Shown: one piece after another, positions 46,621 through 55,780 of the stretch
How positions within the stretch are numbered: the stretch's first letter is position 1
How the letters are laid out: each line of letters opens with the position of its first letter
Origin: Chondrus crispus
Lineage: Eukaryota; Rhodophyta; Florideophyceae; Gigartinales; Gigartinaceae
Direction of reading: 5' to 3'
Length of the DNA: 64,000 nucleotides
Assembly: GCF_000350225.1 (NCBI RefSeq)
Contig: NW_005179138.1
Span: forward strand, 66,727-130,726
The notes under the pieces: model-generated
The model's database searches: none
Seen by the model: only the letters and a program-made list of their open reading frames with translations
Told to the model about the DNA's origin: nothing
Program-made: the position numbers and the translations under genes

Positions 46621-47947
46621 TTTACTGTATGGCCTTTAATGGCTTACGAGACATGTCATACAATCATTATAAACTGAGTGACATGTGATTGTTTATTCGA
46701 CGATAGGATATCGAGTATAGGTTTACTGTTCCTCGCTTTGCTTGACAGTTAACGTTTACTTACGGATAAAAGCGCGCGAAACCGGAACAATCCTCTCGTA
46801 TTGCTGCGAACAGTTCGATTTTTAGGTTCCATATAAAAAGGGACCCGACGTTTTTTTATATCGAGCGCCGACCATCATTCTCACGGACGTCACTCTTTTG
46901 TTTTCTTGCGCGTTCGTTTTTTCGAAACCGTCACTCTTTTGTTTTCTTGCGCTTCGGTTTCTTTCACACTTGACCGCTTGCTGTTGTCAAGAACGGGTGT
47001 GGTATGTGTCGCTCTGTGTTTCGTTTTCTAGACAGACAAATCGGGGATCTGACATTTCAACTGATTTTTTAGCCTCCGAGTTGTGTCTGACCGACATGTG
47101 CAGACAGGAAAAATAGCGCGATCTGCGTCCGTCGAGGCCGAGAGGACAGAGTCGACCCCTCACGGGGTCGATCGCCAGGTGAGAAATCTGACCTTGGCGG
47201 GGCTATAGCCACAGCGGGTGAGCCCGCTGGGGCCTTCGATACGCTTCAAGAAAGGGAGCCCTCGGCAGAAAAAGAAGGCCTCGAGGCGTGGAGCCAACTC
47301 AAAGTGTCCCCACTTCCATAACCCCTTTTTCGCTACACGTCCAGTCTCAGTTCTAAAGCCCGCAAGTTGCTACAGGGCGCAGTATGAGTCTGTCGAGGCT
47401 GTGGGGCTATCCCGCTGTCAAGCACGAAACGAAGGATGATAGGCCCTCTCCGAGTTTCGCTTCCCCAGTGAAACGAAACGCCGCCGCCCTTGCATGTAAA
47501 GGCCTCCATGCTGTCGTTTCTATTAAGTGGAAGTAAGCAATGATATCTTAAACGAAAAAATAGCGTGAACTTTATTTGGAATGCAAGATCATATATCCCC
47601 TTTCCTACGCTTTTGAATGCATGGACTATGCGCTGCGACGCGTTTGGGGAAAGCAGTTCCAAAGATTTCGAACCTACGCTCATGAATGCGGAATCCTATT
47701 TCTAGCATGCCGCATAGTAGTAAAATGGTTCTGCTCGCTGTGCGAAAACCATGTGCAAATCGAGCTGTCGGTATGGCATGCTCATATTGAGGTTAGCGCC
47801 CCGAACAATTGGCTGCCAAACACACAAGTTGATACTGTCCTTGCATCACGTGCAGGGCCTTTCTGGGGGCGCAGCAGGATCTGAAATGTTCACATGTAGC
47901 GTGTGTTTATGTTGCGTTTGGCAACCTGAAAAGGGGGGTGCAAATCT
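46621..47947. other. Possible promoter and untranslated region, no gene recognised
   Basis: A TATA box (TATAAAA, 46,832-46,838) is followed by a 24-bp direct repeat (cgtcactcttttgttttctt..., near 46,887 and 46,928) and a GACCCCTCACGGGGTC hairpin near 47,153. The open frames downstream are short and look non-coding. The layout resembles an LTR or small transcription unit, but no second copy is in the window. Confidence 0.4.
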
Positions 47948-48305
47948 CATAATGAGTTTCGAGTACCAAAAAAAGGGGCTCGAAACTCATTTTGAGTTTC
48001 GAGTACCAAAAAAAGGGGCTTGAAACTCATAATGAGTTTCGAGTACCAAAAAAAGGGACTCGAAACTCAAAATGAGAATTGGCCTCGAATCATGCGCAGG
48101 GGCGCTTGAATGGCCTCGAATCATGCGCAGGGGCGCTTCAGGGGCGGGGCAGGTACTGTACTGTTCACATGCACAGTATTCTCATTTTGAGTTTCGAGTA
48201 CCAAAAAAGGGGTTCGAAACTCATTTTGAGTTTCGAGTACCAAAAAAAAGGGACTCGAAACTCAAAATGAGTTTCGAACCTGCAGAAAAAGGGATTCGAA
48301 ATTGA
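47948..48305. repeat. Hairpin repeat array A
   Basis: Units of about 40 bp read GAGTTTCGAGTACC, an A run, G(3-4), then (C/T)TCGAAACTC, so each can fold on itself through GAGTTTCGAG/CTCGAAACTC. Five such units surround a non-hairpin module containing CTCGAATCATGCGCAGGGGC (twice) and GGGCAGGTACTGTACTG. The same module and units recur at 51,118-51,683 and 60,301-61,060. Confidence 0.88.
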
Positions 48306-49233
48306 GGTTGAGGTTTAGATCTACAGTAATTGGTACAGTATGAGTATCTGTACCAGCATCTCTTTGTCCGTTTTCTATTTTAGTCTCACTTGTAGTTTTT
48401 TTGAACTCTTTCTACTTCGTCAAACCTATGAGAAGCTTATCTGCCGTGCTGTAGTCAGTTGCGCCCTTTCAAAAAGAGTTGAAATTTTCTTTGCCAATGA
48501 CGGGTGATGGATTTCTCGACAAACGTCGAACCATGCAATGGACGTTGAGAGTGATTCATCGTTCTGGCAGTGATGTACGGGTACCCGGACTGTACAGCGT
48601 ACGATAAAAAGAGTTCTATCCGTTCCGGTTCCATCCAAAGTGATCAGCATAATGACCGGGCCACCCACGGGCAACCCACAAAAAGGAAGGTCCACTAAAA
48701 CGGGACTAAAATCATGATGTACTGTATCTATAAAAAATACGTAACAAGGATATTAAATGTCATGGATGCAGCACTTCGCGAGAGAAGCGGCCCTGGGCTT
48801 CGTATGAGACACCGGTTACGCACCCACGTACCTACGGTACCTCGCTTACTCGTGCTGGATCTTCCAGCCTTCAACTTCTTTTGCATTTCTGACTGAATGG
48901 ATAGCCTGCAGGATTCTGGGAGTACAAAAACGTCGCTTCGCTTTATAGGAGGTCTCACGCGTCTAGAGATGTCTAGAGATGAACGCCGTTGATAGGCATG
49001 TAGAAAAATCGGGACCCAAGAAAACCCCAGAAAAATCAGATAGAAAAGGGTTCAGGGGATAAGGTCTGCTTGTCTTGCAGTCCACAGCTGTGTGGCTCTT
49101 TAGAAAGAATGCAAGTCGTACATATCGACATTTTTACTTACCCGACATGCAAATTATGAACTTTGTTGTCTAAGTTCCCCGATACAGCGATATATCCTTT
49201 GAGTGCGAAGGCGTTTTTGAGCCATTTTCATTG
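48306..49233. other. Spacer before the unidentified 489-residue gene
   Basis: No gene is supported. A minus-strand open frame (48,426-48,695) lacks an ATG and has no recognisable domain. The last 200 bp are A/T-rich and probably hold the promoter of the gene at 49,234. Confidence 0.45.
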
Positions 49234-50703
49234 ATGGAATATGCTGTTCAGAGTATGAGCTCATTACCAACCTGCGGAAACCGACGGCGGTCTATCGTAC
49301 CAGCTGAAGATACGGAGAACATTGTGAGAGAGAGAATGATGTGGTCTCGTGTATGTGAATTCTTTCATGAATCTACCGATGATTTCCTTCGTGGTATTCG
49401 GTTTTCATGTCATCCCGAAGACTTAAAGGAAAAAGACGCATTTGAAGAACTATGTTCTAGGTCGATCCACTATTTGCGTGATGTCGTAGCCACCACAGTT
49501 TCGAAAACACTGGACAGCAAGACGTACAAGAAAAGCTATATGCCTGCCGCACGTTCGCAACATAAGCGTAGAATAACTGCCCGCATCGTGAACCTTGCAT
49601 GGTTTATATCGGTGGGTAGTGACGAACCTTATTCTAACTGCAGCGATGATGGGGTTAAGTACGCATGCCAGCACCTCGTCGCCGAACTTTCCCTGTTCAA
49701 AGCAGTGGCTGGGAGCCTGCCTCGGTGGTTGCGCTTGTCGTCTCCTTTTACTTTTCTCTTCATTCGTCTCTGTGCGATAGACTGCCACGTTATTTGGCAG
49801 AATGCTATCAATCATGAGGGGTTTGGCATTCAAAATACTCCCGACATGGTTGATTCGTTTCGTGAAGACAAGTTCAACATCCGCGATGTGGTTGAAAAGG
49901 TCAAGAATCGAGTTCAAACACAACTTCTGTCCATTCGTCTCGGATTCGTTCACAACGGCGACATTTCCATCGATTTATATGATCCCGCCGCTGTTGACGC
50001 TGGCCAGCTTGCAGATAGTGAGGTTTATAGTGATGACATAAGCGAAGAATTAGACCGTGTCGCTGGACTTGTTGTCGCGCTGAATGAGGTTGTGCCGCTC
50101 ATTTGTGTTGTAGATCAACAATTTTCTGAAACGCTTAGTGCCCTTTGGAGATCAGAAGGGGGTAGTTCCACCAATTGGAAATGGAGAAAGCCAGAGAAGA
50201 AAGACCTTGGACTTGCTGTTTTTTATGAAAACGGAAATCCCATGGACATTTTTCGTCACATGATGCTGAGTATTGAATCCAGTAAGACAAAAATGAAAGA
50301 AGCCAAAGCAGATGCTGAGACAGAGCTATCTGCTCTAGCCGTCATTAGTCACATGTGCGCAGAAATCGCAAAGATGAAACACAAGACATTGAGTGTGTAT
50401 GGCTACATGCCAGATGAAGAAGACACTGAACTTGATATCCGAAATGTTCCTCTACAGAACATGGTCCATGGCGTCTGGAAGTCAGCGGTGCGTGCGAATG
50501 TGCGAGTCCATGAAGCCCTTTCATCAAAGTTTGGCGTGGGAACAAAAGATTTACGCAGTGCACTCGGTGTTCTGAATGAGACATATTGGACTGGTTTGGC
50601 AGTGAAAAAGCGAGATAGTCCTCGGTACAGCATACAAAAAGATGTTGTTTCAACTTTTTTTCATGAGTTTGATCTGCACAGACCAGTTCTCTTCCGTTCG
50701 TGA
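49234..50703 (+). CDS. Unidentified 489-residue protein
   Basis: I do not recognise this gene. It is a single uninterrupted frame with ATG at 49,234 and normal amino acid composition. It is mostly alpha-helical, with a Trp-rich central part (LAWFISVG, WQNAINHEGFG, WRKPEKKDLGL). An acidic patch sits around residues 255-275, and a Lys/Glu-rich predicted coil around 350-380 (SKTKMKEAKADAETEL). No signal peptide, nuclease or transposase motif is apparent. It lies between hairpin arrays A and B, next to the methyltransferase-SET gene, which suggests membership of the same cluster. It could be an unidentified recombinase or a structural protein; nothing decides this. Confidence 0.6.
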   Translation: MEYAVQSMSSLPTCGNRRRSIVPAEDTENIVRERMMWSRVCEFFHESTDDFLRGIRFSCHPEDLKEKDAFEELCSRSIHYLRDVVATTVSKTLDSKTYKKSYMPAARSQHKRRITARIVNLAWFISVGSDEPYSNCSDDGVKYACQHLVAELSLFKAVAGSLPRWLRLSSPFTFLFIRLCAIDCHVIWQNAINHEGFGIQNTPDMVDSFREDKFNIRDVVEKVKNRVQTQLLSIRLGFVHNGDISIDLYDPAAVDAGQLADSEVYSDDISEELDRVAGLVVALNEVVPLICVVDQQFSETLSALWRSEGGSSTNWKWRKPEKKDLGLAVFYENGNPMDIFRHMMLSIESSKTKMKEAKADAETELSALAVISHMCAEIAKMKHKTLSVYGYMPDEEDTELDIRNVPLQNMVHGVWKSAVRANVRVHEALSSKFGVGTKDLRSALGVLNETYWTGLAVKKRDSPRYSIQKDVVSTFFHEFDLHRPVLFRS

Positions 50704-51117
50704 AGCTGCCACCGAGTATGCTGCGCAAATGGCATGAATGGAAGTTACTCACTAATGAAAGTAGTGTATGACCAATGAAGTAAAAATCGGTTGTTCTTCA
50801 ATTTGTTCACTGATAATGTAGAAGTCATATGACGGGAGGTTCCCTGGAAGTGATCTCCCTTCCCGGTACACGGGCTCAAACATCTTACATCCATCAGACA
50901 TAACCGTAAGCAATGACATATATCTTTCTACGCTCCCTGTCTGCTTCTGCTGAAGCGAAAAAGCACATGGAACTTCTCTGAAATATCAGCAATGTAGGGT
51001 TCTGCACATATTATCGGCGCAGAACGCAAAGGTAGTAGTGCACACAAATAATGATACCACACTTCCTTACCAGGCAAAAACGCTTGAGCGGGGCGCAATA
51101 AATACTGTACTCTCACC
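50704..51117. other. 3' flank of the unidentified gene
   Basis: No coding sequence or clear signal is visible. The segment ends where hairpin array B begins. Confidence 0.45.
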
Positions 51118-51683
51118 ATGAGTTTCGAGTGCCAAAAAAAGGGGTTCGAAACTCATGAGTTTCGAACCCCCTAAAAAAGGGACTCGAAACTCAAAATGAG
51201 AATGGCCTCGAATCATGCGCAGGGGCGCTTCAGCTGAAGCGCCCCTGCGCATGATTCGAGGTGAACAGTATCGATACTGTTGTAAAATGGCGATCGCCAT
51301 TTTGAGTTTCGAGTACCAAAAAAAGGGGCTCGAAACTCATTTTGAGTTTCGAGTACCAAAAAAAAGGGGTTCGAAACTCATTTTGAGTTTGGAGTACCAA
51401 GAAAAAGGGACTCGAAACTCATAATGAGTTTCGAACCCCCGAAAAAAAGGTACTCAAAGCTCAAAATGAGAATTGTCTCGAAGTATGCACAGGGGGGCCA
51501 GGGGCGCTTCAGGGACGGGGCAGGTACTGTACTGTGCGCATGTACAGTATCCTCATTTTGAGTTTTGAGTACCAAAAAAGGGGCTCGAAACTCATTTTGA
51601 GTTTCGAGTACCAAAAAAAGGGGCTCGAAACTCATTTTGAGTTTCGAACCCCCGAAAAAAAGGTCCTCAAAACTTAAAAGGAG
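51118..51683. repeat. Hairpin repeat array B
   Basis: Roughly ten units of the GAGTTTCGAG...CTCGAAACTC type surround two spacer modules with GCGCAGGGGCGCTTCAG and GGTACTGTACTG. A 26-bp inverted repeat, CGAATCATGCGCAGGGGCGC with its reverse partner, meets at 51,230. Some units carry an alternative AACCCCC(T/C)(A)AAAAA core. The array separates the 489-residue gene from the methyltransferase-SET gene. Confidence 0.88.
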
Positions 51684-52161
51684 AATTGTCTCGAAGTATG
51701 CGCAGGGTCGCTCCAAGGGCGCAGCAATATGTGCGATTTTAACGTGTGCTGTACGTTTATATTGCGTTTCACAGCTTCAAAAAAGTGGGTCTCTTGTTGG
51801 GAATGCCCGTAGTGTGTGCTTGGGAGTGTGCCGGGCCCCGTAGAATAGTACACTAAATATGGGTTGGGAACCCATGTTTTTTTGCTTTGAAACGCAAGAT
51901 ATGTCTCGATATGTCAGATGTGTGTTTAGTTAGAAAGAAGGTTCGGTCTCTACAGCTAGCGTCAATATCTCTTCCCGTCTGGGGTTCTTCCTGGCCTTCT
52001 AAATCAAGAAATTAAGCCTCGCTGACGAAATTTGTCTATTCTTTGACATGCCCCTGAAACCGTCCTCGCAGAGAAACACCACCCAGATCCAAACAGATAA
52101 CGTCACGGTCTTATCATTCTCTTCCAATACTGTAACAGATATTATTGTTTTCCGTACGCAC
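51684..52161. other. 3' flank of the methyltransferase-SET gene
   Basis: No gene or repeat unit is seen. It probably contains the 3' untranslated region of the minus-strand gene that ends at 52,162. Confidence 0.45.
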
Positions 52162-55100
52162 TTAGGGTGGAGCCGAGCCCCAATGGGCGAAAGACTTCCC
52201 GTAGTCTAGGAACAACTCCTCGCCAGTGCTGATTTCCTGTATGGTCTCAATGATGACAAGCCTGTTCGAGCGAAGCTTATGTTTGCTTGGAGAAGCCACC
52301 GATTCCACAAACCGGACATTTGCTGTACGGGAGTGCTTGGCATGACGGTCTTTTACATCCCTGTCATCCGGAAGATACCGCGGATCATTGATGTAGCCTG
52401 CGACGCAAAACCGTGCCGGGACGATGAATATGGGATGCTCCTTATCTTCGGCGTCAACTGCATTACTGCGCAGTTCGACGGCCTTTTCAGCGAATCGCTT
52501 TTTTCGAACCCCTAGAATACCACTCCCGTAAACCTTGGTGGTTGCATTTTGACCACTCAAGTTCTTGTATACCACTGTCCCGTAGTAGGTGAGAATATCT
52601 TCTCCCTTTTTGAAAGAACGCATAGCAAAAACGCCCCTCCCAGCAGAAGTATGCCTTATCGTGGACTCGCAAACAACGAAACCTTTCGCGGCAGCCTCCA
52701 GGCTCATGAGAGCCTCTGCGTCCACTGTATCGAGAAATGCTCTGTAATTGCTCGGCCATAAGTCCGGAGGAGTATTCTTGTACTTGAGTGCCAGGTCCAC
52801 ATTACCATTCATGCACGATAGATAACGGTGAACATGTATAGGGAGCCTCTGATAAATCGGTAGGCCGGGAGGTGCGTCCCACAATGATGCATGCTGTGCA
52901 GCTTCCCTAGCTTCCAAGTTGGGGTGAGCCAAGAAATCAATAGCAAAGTCAATCTCCTCGACAGAAGCAGTGATATCCGATACTGGCGAGGTGAGCTGTT
53001 TCGCAAAGGTTTGAAGTACTCTTACAACCGCGATCTCGACGCATCTCTCATCGAAATCGCAACCAACAAACTTTCGATGCATTGGTAGAGTGAGGCACGC
53101 CTTCGCTGTTGCGAAAGTCCCTCTGTATGGGTCGAACACAATATCACCAGGTTGGGAGAACCTTGAAACCATCTCCATCATCAGTCTGATGCTCTTCTGC
53201 TCGGGTCGAAGGAACATTCGGACATTCTCATCCACTGAAATGTGATCACTCCCTCCCTTTGACATAGAGCTATTCCCAGCTTCTGGGAACATTACACGCT
53301 CATCACCCTCAATGCGAGGTATCCCGTCAACGCAATTTGTCCATGCCGCGTGTCGCAATGGAACATACCCATGAGGTATGTAATTGATTTGCTCGAGTTC
53401 ATCCTTAAACTCCAAGCCTCGTTTCCAGAAATGAATCGCCGTCTGCACAATTGACATGTGGCTGCATCCCTTCCGATGGCGTTTCTGGAAGTAGTGACCC
53501 GGTGCCCGTATGAAGTTGAGGGGGATTCTTTCAACGTTGAATACCTTCTCGTAGACTTGTCTCAAAGGCTGTGAGGCATCATCTTCATCAATACCGTTCT
53601 TGAGGCGCTTATGATTCTTAAGCATGAAATACCACTCTGCGAACTGGAGGGCTGAGCAAAAGACAATCCCGTGTCTACCCGGTTTGAGAACACGGTCGAA
53701 GATAGCAACACACTCCAACATGTCAGATCCGGAAAGCTTGTCATGGCTGGAGTTGGGAGATTCCACCTCCCTGCGCGTGTTATAGGGAGGGTCTGTCAAG
53801 ATGAGTTGCACCTTTCCATCTAGGTAGAAGCCACTCTCTTCGGCATCTGTCTCAAGGACATCGGTCATTGGGACGTCGTGAATGCGGCAGAAAGGACTCA
53901 TCGTCTTCATGACCCTGTCGTAGGCGAACTGATACCGCTCTTCACCCCTTGTTCCAGACGTTTTATGACGCTTTTCTGGTCTGGTATCCTGAGGATCCAT
54001 AGGGACCCTATTACCTTCTTCCTTGATACCTTCTTCTTCATCTTCGTCCTGCGATGCTTCCATTGCGCCTATATCAACGGTGTCTTCAGTATTGCCCATA
54101 GAATCGACGTCAATAGCAGTGACACCATTGTCAACATACCCTATCGCTGCTTTTGTAGGTGCAGATAAGGAAGCGAAAACGGGAGCAACGGTGTCTTTCT
54201 TCTCGCACTTGTACTTCTTGACAAATTCCCAGTCCGTGTCTTCCGCACATTCGTATAGGTACTCATGCGTAGAAACCTCTTTCAAGTGGTGAAATAGCAT
54301 AGCAGTGAGTTCCCTAAACGCGTAATCTTGCTCCTTGGTCCTCTTCCAAGCAGTAGGATCCGCAAGCTTCAAATCCATCGCGGCGTTTCGGTGTCCCCGG
54401 AATGTATGGCTCTGTGACGTAGGCGCAAAGCCGCTGTCGCTCTCACCGAGAACCATAAAGGTTCCACTTGATTCCTTGAAGAGAACGTACGGGGAAATCA
54501 TTGACTCGCAGCTCTCGAGGCCTATCTTCTTCGCCAAGGATGTCCACGCCTTTACAATGAGTTGAATGGCGAAGCCCAGACGATTTCCGCAGGTATAGCT
54601 TATCCGAAACGAACTCGAAATCTTGTTCCGCCGTTTCCGTTCTCTCTGAAAGTAGTCCACAGCAACTTTCAAGGCGTGAATGTAGATAATAACCTCGAAT
54701 GTATCAGGAGGCTTTGTAGCGAAGTAAGACTTAGGCGAACTTGGCACAGCATATCTTTTGCCCTTGGCTGGAATATACTTGCTCCCAACCACTAACGAGG
54801 GGCTGATCTTACCCGACGCGAAGAGCATCTCGAAAAGTTCGAGGATTCGAGAGTCTTTCTCCCCGTACATGACAAAGAAAACTGCAGATTTGAAGATTTG
54901 CTTCACCTGCTCTGTACCGAGCTCTCTGAGAATAGGTGGTCCGTCGTTGAATAAAGATCGAAAATTTCCGGGATCTCTTCGCTCCCTATTTTTGTTCAGC
55001 AGTAACGCCTTTAGTTCTTTGACCGCGCTGTCATCATCTTGCTTGTGTATCCAGCGTAGTACATCAGACGTCTTGGATTCGCGAAGGTTGAAATTTGTTC

Positions 55101-55176
55101 TGAATTTCTCGTTTCTCAGAATGTGAAACAAGTGAGTGAGACACAACTGGGTGAAGCTGACAGGAGCGGAAGTCAT
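52162..55176 (-). CDS. DNA methyltransferase (beta class, DPPY) fused to a SET domain
   Basis: The start is the ATG at 55,176; the frame is uninterrupted for 1,004 residues. Residues 1-420 are helical and of unknown function. A beta-class amino-methyltransferase follows, with catalytic motif IV ILTDPPY (D462-Y465) first, GIVFCSALQFAEW, and SAM-binding motif I later (GDIVFDPYRGTFAT, D682; FVGCDFDE). This order and DPPY predict N6-adenine or N4-cytosine DNA methylation. Residues about 838-1000 form a SET domain: GRGVFA (G846), YYGTVVYKN, KHSRTANVRF at the NHS position and EELFLDYG near the end, which suggests protein lysine methylation. An acidic linker (about 360-390) and a basic patch precede the methylase. 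The gene diverges from the ParB-dioxygenase gene across 604 bp with palindromes. A decayed paralogue lies at 4174-6991. The fusion is unusual; both activities are inferred from motifs only. Confidence 0.85.
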   Translation of the reverse strand: MTSAPVSFTQLCLTHLFHILRNEKFRTNFNLRESKTSDVLRWIHKQDDDSAVKELKALLLNKNRERRDPGNFRSLFNDGPPILRELGTEQVKQIFKSAVFFVMYGEKDSRILELFEMLFASGKISPSLVVGSKYIPAKGKRYAVPSSPKSYFATKPPDTFEVIIYIHALKVAVDYFQRERKRRNKISSSFRISYTCGNRLGFAIQLIVKAWTSLAKKIGLESCESMISPYVLFKESSGTFMVLGESDSGFAPTSQSHTFRGHRNAAMDLKLADPTAWKRTKEQDYAFRELTAMLFHHLKEVSTHEYLYECAEDTDWEFVKKYKCEKKDTVAPVFASLSAPTKAAIGYVDNGVTAIDVDSMGNTEDTVDIGAMEASQDEDEEEGIKEEGNRVPMDPQDTRPEKRHKTSGTRGEERYQFAYDRVMKTMSPFCRIHDVPMTDVLETDAEESGFYLDGKVQLILTDPPYNTRREVESPNSSHDKLSGSDMLECVAIFDRVLKPGRHGIVFCSALQFAEWYFMLKNHKRLKNGIDEDDASQPLRQVYEKVFNVERIPLNFIRAPGHYFQKRHRKGCSHMSIVQTAIHFWKRGLEFKDELEQINYIPHGYVPLRHAAWTNCVDGIPRIEGDERVMFPEAGNSSMSKGGSDHISVDENVRMFLRPEQKSIRLMMEMVSRFSQPGDIVFDPYRGTFATAKACLTLPMHRKFVGCDFDERCVEIAVVRVLQTFAKQLTSPVSDITASVEEIDFAIDFLAHPNLEAREAAQHASLWDAPPGLPIYQRLPIHVHRYLSCMNGNVDLALKYKNTPPDLWPSNYRAFLDTVDAEALMSLEAAAKGFVVCESTIRHTSAGRGVFAMRSFKKGEDILTYYGTVVYKNLSGQNATTKVYGSGILGVRKKRFAEKAVELRSNAVDAEDKEHPIFIVPARFCVAGYINDPRYLPDDRDVKDRHAKHSRTANVRFVESVASPSKHKLRSNRLVIIETIQEISTGEELFLDYGKSFAHWGSAPP

Positions 55177-55780
55177 AATTCAATGGTGATTATTTTCCGA
55201 AGTGAAGTCTGGAAAAGTAAGGACTGGATGGGCTGTTAGAGACGGCGTAGTGAAGAAAAGGGTATGCTTCGGAAAAGTGTTCGGGCGAACAGTCGGGATT
55301 TGCTAGTCATGGTTCGCGAACCATGACCAGCAAATCTCGACTGTTATTTTTTGTTAAAATTACAGACGTTTATACTTAGCTGATCATGGTTCGCGAACCA
55401 TGACCAGCAAAATATGGACTGTTACTTTTTTGTTAAAATTATAGGCGTTTATAATTTGCTGGTCATGGTTCGCGAACCATGACCAGCAAATCCCGACTGT
55501 TCGCCCGAACTCTTTTTCAAAGTGGGACGAAGCCTGCAAAGTACCACCATCCCAGGTGGTAAAAATCCGTAAAAATCCGTAAAATCGGGTAAAAAAGCCA
55601 GGCCCTTAGCCAGTGGCATCTCATCTCCTCTTAACGGCGTGGCGCGACGGACAGCTTTCATTCGGAACCCCCCATTCATCCATCTCTTTGCGTCTCTATC
55701 ACATTTGTCTTCCCCGCTTATCTACATATCCCTCGCAAGGAAAGCCAGTCTTCCGCGTTAAGTACACCCTTGTGAAAACC
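55177..55780. promoter_or_regulatory. Bidirectional promoter region of the intact gene pair
   Basis: The 604 bp between the two ATGs must hold both promoters. It contains three palindromes with TTCGCGAA centres (see the repeat entry) and, on the right, three GTAAAAATCCGT-like direct repeats near 55,560-55,590. No clear TATA box is seen. Confidence 0.6.
55279..55510. repeat. Three TTCGCGAA-centred palindromes forming one large inverted repeat
   Basis: Palindromes are centred at 55,316.5 (58 bp, 55,288-55,345), 55,393.5 (30 bp, imperfect) and 55,472.5 (perfect 36 bp, 55,455-55,490). All share GGTCATGGTTCGCGAACCAT. The outer flanks GTTCGGGCGAACAGTCGGGA and TCCCGACTGTTCGCCCGAAC are exact reverse complements, so the whole 232 bp is also an inverted repeat. 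A/T-rich spacers with TTTGTTAAAATTA separate the units. They may be binding sites for the neighbouring ParB-like protein, or a small inverted-repeat transposable element. Confidence 0.88.

Noticed and set aside
48426..48695. 89-residue minus-strand open frame
   Set aside because: It has no ATG start, no domain and an isolated position; coding is not supported.
55613..55780. N-terminal extension of the ParB-dioxygenase protein from 55,613
   Set aside because: The extension starts with GTG, overlaps the promoter and lies directly behind the palindromes; the ATG at 55,781 is the first proper start.
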